A DNA stretch of 64,000 bases from NCBI RefSeq assembly GCF_003721515.1, contig NZ_RJJD01000001.1, forward strand, positions 558,001 to 622,000, written 5' to 3'. The DNA comes from Rufibacter latericius (GTDB lineage: Bacteria; Bacteroidota; Bacteroidia; Cytophagales; Hymenobacteraceae). Position numbers and translations under genes: made by a program. The notes below the pieces were generated by a model. It had not been told where the DNA came from. It saw nothing but the letters and a program-made list of their open reading frames with translations, and did no database searches. Within the stretch, counting starts at the first letter, position 1; the number at the start of each line of letters is the position of its first letter. Shown one piece after another: positions 59,259-64,000 of this stretch.

Positions 59259-59297
59259 GCCGTTTTGGGGCTGTTTTCCTGAAAACAGGCGTAAAAT
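59259..59297. repeat. Recurring intergenic palindrome copy between GH30 and GH2
   Basis: Contains the exact 19-nt core also at 49544, then the near-complementary GAAAACAGGC on the right, giving a CTGTTTTC/GAAAACAG inner hairpin. Confidence 0.8.
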
Positions 59298-59307
59298 CCT
59301 GCCTTTA

Positions 59308-60915
59308 TCAAAGCTGCACATCGGCCACGAAGGTGACGATGGAGCGGGGCGCCAGGGTGATGTCTTCCTGTTTTTCCAGGGTGGCACCTGGCTTCAGGCT
59401 CTCCTTGTCAGAAGTGACGTAGGGCTTGATGTTACGGAGGGTGGCCCCCTTCAATTGCATGTTCAACTGAACAGGGGAAATGCTGGAGTTGATGGCAACT
59501 AAGACAAGCTTCTTCTGCTCAGAGTCCAGGTAGGCTGAGGCCAGCAAAGCATCATTTCCTTTGTTATTCCCAGTTACCTGTAGGTCCACGCGTTCGGCTC
59601 CCGGACGGATAAATCGGCTATAATTGCCCAGTGCCCACAGCATCTTGCTGTCATAGTAATGGCCGTCGGTTTTATTCTGGTCAATGTAAATGAGGCCGTC
59701 TTTGTAGTTGTAGGGCGAGATGGCCAGCCACCATTGCCAGGCCGTGGCATTGGCTACTACCAAATCATTGTGGATGACGCGGGCCAGGTAAATGGCCGGA
59801 TCAATTCCTAAAGAGCGCTTGTTGCCGTCTATCTCGCCGGCGTTGTCTCCCAGGATGCAGTACTCAGACTGCCAGAACTCCAGACCGGGCACTTCAGCCA
59901 CTTTGCTGGCCAGTTGTTTCCGGCTGGCTACGGCCTGGTCATGTGGAGAGGTGGTAAAGTAGCTGTGCCCGGAGATCACCTTGCTCACGTGGGGCAAGTC
60001 TGCCACGTAATGCGGGGAGCTTTTGGAGAAGAAGGCATCGATCTGGTTTCCTCTATTGGGTTTATCGGCTTGCTGGTATAGGTAGTCTATTTTGCCGGCT
60101 TCCGCGATGTCTATTTTGGTGGGTAGGTTTCTTCTGGCCAGGGAGGTGTTCAGCGCCCGGACAATGCCGGCTACATCCTCATTCATGAAGGGGGTTCCCT
60201 CCTGCCCGCCGTCGCTCCAGTCCCACTGCGGCTCATTCACCGGACTGATGTAGTTCATAGTAATGCCATGCACCCGTTGTACACCCTGGATCACATCGGC
60301 GAGGTAATCTGAAAAGGCTTCGTATTTGTTAGGGGCAAGATTGGGGGTACCGTTGGAGGCAAATGCCTTTCCGTTGGTAGTAAGGTTCACGGTGGGGCTG
60401 TTTGGGAAAGCCAGGAATTTATTTACCCCACGGGTCTGGGCGGCTTTCAGGAACCAGACCTGGCCGGCTTGGCGCTGCCAGTTATAGCTGCCGTCACTGT
60501 CCAGGAAAGACTCGGCGCGGCGCCACTCATCTTTAATCCCGCTCTGTTCGCCCTGCTGGGTACTGCCCGCGCCCACGTTGAACCGCCACAGGGACAAACC
60601 TATCCCTTTGGGTTGGCCATTGGCATCGGAGTCTGTACTGAAAAGCAGGTCTGCGATGGCGTTTTTTTTGTTTTCGGGCCAATTCCCCACAAACTGGCAA
60701 GACCAAGCGTCTGAGGCCGCAAAGTTGTCTATCTTCTGAAATTTCTTTCCGACATCTATGGTGGCCGTCACTTTCACCGAGGAATCGGTGGAGGGGTCAT
60801 CTCCCGCCCCAGTAGAACCAGCGTCGCTACAGCCCAACAAAGTGAAGAGGGTTACCAAGAAACAAGACCTAACCAACACAGATTCTTTTAGAACCCCAGG
60901 TAATGATTTAAGCAT
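59308..60915 (-). CDS. GH30 lipoprotein, candidate beta-1,6-galactanase
   Basis: About 535 residues. The frame opens at 60966, but the ATG at 60915 starts the lipoprotein signal, with Cys29 ('TLLGC'). It has the GH30 TIM barrel plus side beta-domain. Early on, 'QKIDNFAASDAWSCQFVGNWPENKK' and 'LSLWRFNVGAGS' match the glycan-cleft start. The acid/base Glu is in 'YISPVNEPQWDWSDGG', the nucleophile Glu in 'LEFWQSEYCIL'. The C-terminal domain is beta-rich ('LLASAYLDSEQKKLVLVAINSS'). GH30 subfamily members in arabinogalactan loci cut beta-1,6-galactan side chains; glucanase and xylanase are known alternatives. It is the first enzyme after susCD, and its lipid anchor places it at the surface. Confidence 0.87.
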   Translation of the reverse strand: MLKSLPGVLKESVLVRSCFLVTLFTLLGCSDAGSTGAGDDPSTDSSVKVTATIDVGKKFQKIDNFAASDAWSCQFVGNWPENKKNAIADLLFSTDSDANGQPKGIGLSLWRFNVGAGSTQQGEQSGIKDEWRRAESFLDSDGSYNWQRQAGQVWFLKAAQTRGVNKFLAFPNSPTVNLTTNGKAFASNGTPNLAPNKYEAFSDYLADVIQGVQRVHGITMNYISPVNEPQWDWSDGGQEGTPFMNEDVAGIVRALNTSLARRNLPTKIDIAEAGKIDYLYQQADKPNRGNQIDAFFSKSSPHYVADLPHVSKVISGHSYFTTSPHDQAVASRKQLASKVAEVPGLEFWQSEYCILGDNAGEIDGNKRSLGIDPAIYLARVIHNDLVVANATAWQWWLAISPYNYKDGLIYIDQNKTDGHYYDSKMLWALGNYSRFIRPGAERVDLQVTGNNKGNDALLASAYLDSEQKKLVLVAINSSISPVQLNMQLKGATLRNIKPYVTSDKESLKPGATLEKQEDITLAPRSIVTFVADVQL

Positions 60916-61001
60916 AAAAAATTCCTTTTGGTTTTCACCATGAGAGAAAAGACTCCCATGGCGCAACAGATGTGCACCATGGGAGATCCATGACCTAAGG
61001 C

Positions 61002-62687
61002 TTAGTACCCCGGGTTCTGCTCTAGCTTACCACCGGTTGCCTGTATTTCGGCTCTAGGAATTGGCAGCCAGTAATGTTTGCTCTGGAAGCTACGTCCTTC
61101 CAGGGCTACCTTGCGGGTATAGACAAAGTTGGTTCCCTGTTTGGTGATCTCTATTCCGTAGGCAGGCACGTTCTCAGTCTGCTCCGCGATCATCCAGCGA
61201 CGTACATCATAAAAACGGTGCTCCTCAAAGGCTAATTCCACCTGACGTTCGTGTCTGATACGTTCGCGCATCTCAGCTTGGGTAAGTCCTGGGGGAAGTG
61301 GAGGCAAGTTTACCGCTGTCCGTTGTCTGATGCGATTAACGGCCTCATACACCGTGGCGTCTGGTCCAACGGCCTCGTTCTGGGCTTCTGCGTAGTTCAA
61401 CAGGATCTCGGCAAAGCGGAAATAAATCCAAGGCTGTCTGCCGGCTACGTTCCAAGGGTTCTGGATGGGGTTGGTGTCATCCATGAACTTGCGGAGATAA
61501 TAGCCAGTCTGGGAGGTATTCCAGTTAGAGGGGCCATCCTTGCTGTCTTTTCCGCCAGGGGTGAAGGTCTCCAATGCTCTTCCTCTGTACTCGGCCCCGT
61601 TATACAGGATGGTGGCGTAAAAACGAGGGTCTCGGTTGGCGTAAGGGTTTTGCGGATCGAATTCAGAGGTGGGGTCTGTGATCATCTTCCCGTTCGCCAT
61701 TTCGTAGGCATCCACCAGGTTCTGCAGAGGGGCATTGCCTCCCCAGCCATCGTATCCATTCGGTCCGTTAGCAATCTCCAGAGCCGTGTGGCGCGAGTTC
61801 AGGTTATAGAACCGGGCGAAGATGATCTCGGGGCTGTTTCCTTCCTCGGCAATAAACATATTAGCATACTGCGGATCAAGGCTGTACTCATTCAAGGCCA
61901 TCACATCCTGGGCCGCACTGGCCGCCGCTTGCCAGGTAATCTGGCTTCCGTTCTGTTTGTAGAGCGGGCTGGCAGCATACAGCATCAGTCTTGACCTAAG
62001 GGCCAGAGCCGCACCTTTGGTAGCCCTCCCCTTTTGCCAGCTAGAGCTGTAGTCAACCGGCAAGATGGCAGCAGCTTCCTCTAGCTGGGTATTGACATAT
62101 TGCAGACCTTCCTGGATAGTGGAGCGGACAAAAAGGGCGGGGTCAGTGAAGTCTTCTCCTAATTGGGCTACCTTATCACCTACCAGAACTACCCTACCGT
62201 AATTCCGGATCAGGTCATGGTACCGGAATGCCCGGATGAATTTCAACTCGGCCACTAATAGGTTTTTGTGTGATTGGCTCATAGGAACCTTCTCAATGTT
62301 GGCCAAGGCGTAGTTCACTTCCCGGATGCTTCGGTAGCTTCTTCCCCAAAGAGTCCCGGTAATGCCCGTGTTCTCCGGGGCCAGCTGTCCGCGCTGCACC
62401 AGCCAGGTATTGTCATCGCTCCGGTAGATGGATTCATCGGTCAGGGACGACCACAGGGCGTATTCCCAGCCTCTCCCGAACCCGGGCGGAACGCCATCCC
62501 CTTCTTTGTCCTGAAGCCTTGCCCCCAGATAACGGTTGATGACAAAGGACTCAAAAAGCACCGAATCCCCGATGATGGCTTCGTCTGATACCCTGTCTGT
62601 AGGCGTTACTTCCAGGAAATCTTCTTTACATGAGCTCATGCACATTGCCATTCCTAGGGCAAATGCAGTAAATATTTTCAGTTTCAT
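61002..62687 (-). CDS. SusD/RagB-family lipoprotein of the arabinogalactan-type PUL
   Basis: About 561 residues. The frame opens at 62714, but the ATG at 62687 begins the lipoprotein signal ('MKLKIFTAFALGMAMCMSSC', Cys20). SusD helices are clear: 'VAELKFIRAFRYHDLIRNYGRVVLVGD' near 145-170, 'GAALALRSRLMLYAASPLY', 'WIYFRFAEILLNYAEAQNEAVG' and 'RIRHERQVELAFEEHRFYDVRRWMIAEQTE', with the common '...LEQNPGY' C terminus. It follows susC by 14 nt. Binding of a beta-galactan or arabinogalactan oligosaccharide is inferred from the downstream enzymes. No SusE/F-type third protein is in the window between it and GH30. Confidence 0.95.
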   Translation of the reverse strand: MKLKIFTAFALGMAMCMSSCKEDFLEVTPTDRVSDEAIIGDSVLFESFVINRYLGARLQDKEGDGVPPGFGRGWEYALWSSLTDESIYRSDDNTWLVQRGQLAPENTGITGTLWGRSYRSIREVNYALANIEKVPMSQSHKNLLVAELKFIRAFRYHDLIRNYGRVVLVGDKVAQLGEDFTDPALFVRSTIQEGLQYVNTQLEEAAAILPVDYSSSWQKGRATKGAALALRSRLMLYAASPLYKQNGSQITWQAAASAAQDVMALNEYSLDPQYANMFIAEEGNSPEIIFARFYNLNSRHTALEIANGPNGYDGWGGNAPLQNLVDAYEMANGKMITDPTSEFDPQNPYANRDPRFYATILYNGAEYRGRALETFTPGGKDSKDGPSNWNTSQTGYYLRKFMDDTNPIQNPWNVAGRQPWIYFRFAEILLNYAEAQNEAVGPDATVYEAVNRIRQRTAVNLPPLPPGLTQAEMRERIRHERQVELAFEEHRFYDVRRWMIAEQTENVPAYGIEITKQGTNFVYTRKVALEGRSFQSKHYWLPIPRAEIQATGGKLEQNPGY

Positions 62688-62700
62688 GGTATGCTTGGTA

Positions 62701-64000
62701 TTAGAATTTGACATTTACCCCCAGGTTGAGAATTCTCTGCTGCGGGTAGAATTGAGCGTTTCCTGAGCTGGTTTCCGGGTCAAAATCTTTCACTTTGGTG
62801 AAAGTGGCCAGGTTGAAGCCGTTGGCAAACACTCTTACATTCTCAATCTTGATTCTTGACAAAAGCTGAGAAGGAAGGTTGTAGCCCAACTCCACGTTCT
62901 TCAATCTCAAGAAAGCCGTGTTATACAACCAGAAGTCACTTGGGAAAAGGCCGCCGCTCACTGCAGAGCCGGTACGGGTGTCTACGCGTGGGTAAGAACC
63001 GTTTGGATTAGTTGGGCTCCATCTGTTGTCGGCCCAGGTGCTGAAGAAGTTTCCACTTAATCCTACATCTGGTAACACGTATTGTCTCACCTTAGCCTGG
63101 CCCTGGAAGAGGATAGAAAGGTCAAAGCCTTTGTACTCAGCGCCCAGGTTTAACCCGTACATGATCTGTGGGATGTTGCCCAAGTCAGTTCTAACCTGGT
63201 CATCAGCGGTTATTTTACCGTCTTTGTTGTAATCCTCATAGATCAGATCGCCCAGCTTTGCCCCAGATGGATGTGGGTATCTGTCCAGGTCTTCCTGGGT
63301 GCGGTAGATTCCAATGGAACGGTACAGCAAGGATGTATTTATTGGCCCACCAGTCTCTCTTTGATAATCAAGGATACTTGGCGCCTCGTCTTTGAATACA
63401 ATCTTATTTTTGGCGTAAGTGATGTTCCCGGAGATGTTGTATTTGAAATCACCAGCACTTTTGTCAAAGCCGAGGGTAGCCTCAATACCATTGTTATCTA
63501 CCCTCCCAATGTTCTCAGAAGGCACCAGTGCATCAGAACCAAAAGGGTTGACAATACCAGTTACATTAGGCACCGATGCGTTTCTGTAGGCCAAGAGATG
63601 TTTCCGTTTCTGCTGGAAATAGATAAACTCGAAGTTGAAGTTGTTCAGGAAGATACCGCTTACGCCAACATCTGTTTTCTGTGCTACCTCCCAAGTGATG
63701 CTAGGGTTAGCTAATTTCACCAGGTTCAGACCTGGGTATACCTCACCACCAATCACGTACCGGTTATCAAAGGTATAGTTGTTCATGAACTGGTTGGAAC
63801 CTACGTTATCATTCCCCAATTCACCATAAGAAGCGCGGAGTTTCAACTCGTTCATGAAAGGCAGGCTGTTCTTAAACCATCCTTCTTCAGAGATCCTCCA
63901 GCCCACCGAAACACCTGGGAAGTAGCCCCAGCGGCTGTCATTAGGGAAGTTTGAGGTTCCGTCGGCCCGCATCTGTACTTCTGCCAGATACTTTTCCTTG
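62701..64000 (-). CDS. SusC/RagA-family TonB-dependent receptor, 3' part
   Basis: The frame is open from the right edge of the window to a stop at 62701, giving about 432 C-terminal barrel residues; a 'KEKYLAEVQMRADGTSNF' strand marks the entry. Other SusC marks are 'WGYFPGVSVGWRISEEGWFK', 'LKLRASYGELGNDNVG', 'ITWEVAQKTDVGV', 'YEDYNKDGKITADDQV' and the terminal '...NLGVNVKF'. The plug and N terminus lie beyond 64000. It forms the import complex with the SusD 14 nt downstream and heads the minus-strand PUL. The promoter and any linked regulator are outside the window. Confidence 0.95.
   Translation of the reverse strand, partial: KEKYLAEVQMRADGTSNFPNDSRWGYFPGVSVGWRISEEGWFKNSLPFMNELKLRASYGELGNDNVGSNQFMNNYTFDNRYVIGGEVYPGLNLVKLANPSITWEVAQKTDVGVSGIFLNNFNFEFIYFQQKRKHLLAYRNASVPNVTGIVNPFGSDALVPSENIGRVDNNGIEATLGFDKSAGDFKYNISGNITYAKNKIVFKDEAPSILDYQRETGGPINTSLLYRSIGIYRTQEDLDRYPHPSGAKLGDLIYEDYNKDGKITADDQVRTDLGNIPQIMYGLNLGAEYKGFDLSILFQGQAKVRQYVLPDVGLSGNFFSTWADNRWSPTNPNGSYPRVDTRTGSAVSGGLFPSDFWLYNTAFLRLKNVELGYNLPSQLLSRIKIENVRVFANGFNLATFTKVKDFDPETSSGNAQFYPQQRILNLGVNVKF

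Overview
The window reads as a chromosomal piece of a Bacteroidota genome, most likely Cytophagales/Hymenobacteraceae (Rufibacter-, Pontibacter- or Hymenobacter-like; the genus is a guess). The reasons are three sets of SusC/SusD genes, many Spy-II lipoproteins with outer-membrane glycoside hydrolases, a type IX secretion (T9SS) C-terminal sorting domain, and a Bacteroidota-type promoter (TTG, about 20 nt, TAnnTTTG) in front of a tRNA gene.

Region 1 (1-8746, + strand) is a compact polysaccharide utilization locus (PUL): SusC (5' end outside the window), SusD, a PKD-domain surface lipoprotein, a GH16 endo-glucanase and a GH3 beta-glucosidase. The order fits a beta-1,3-glucan (laminarin-like) system: surface binding, endo-cleavage, TonB-dependent import, then hydrolysis to glucose.

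Region 2 (8846-13630) is housekeeping-like: a DUF4440 protein, a SIMPL-domain lipoprotein, an unrecognised helical protein, a cystathionine gamma-synthase-type enzyme, a VTT-family membrane protein and tRNA-Arg(ACG).

Region 3 (13640-30733) is accessory DNA. It holds a kelch/PKD lipoprotein between 29-nt near-identical direct repeats, an MBL-fold hydrolase, and an AraC-linked cluster of small-molecule enzymes. Three genes in that cluster are broken by single lesions: an in-frame TAA in an alpha/beta hydrolase, and apparent 1-nt deletions in a Tat-type aldo/keto reductase and a cupin. A 1207-aa T9SS-exported lipase-like protein and a decayed tyrosine recombinase follow. Several strong hairpins and a degenerate repeat family sit in the gaps.

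Region 4 (30734-35318, + strand) is an orphan SusC/SusD pair with no enzyme of its own.

Region 5 (35727-64000, - strand, running on past the window) is a large PUL: SusC, SusD, GH30, two GH2, GH43 of exo-beta-1,3-galactanase type, a BNR_4 propeller, GH105, DUF2264, GH16, DUF1080, GH35, tandem-GH43, GH51 and GH97. Together these make a plausible pathway for type II arabinogalactan (arabinogalactan-protein): removal of arabinose, rhamnose/glucuronate caps and galactose side chains, then trimming of the beta-1,3/1,6-galactan. The most interesting proposal is that the BNR_4 propeller is a rhamnose-glucuronate lyase feeding the adjacent GH105. The intergenic gaps here carry a recurring imperfect palindrome (core GCCGTTTTGGGGCTGTTTT) that the gene annotation does not explain. 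No hybrid two-component, SusR or ECF sigma/anti-sigma regulator was seen in the 64 kb.
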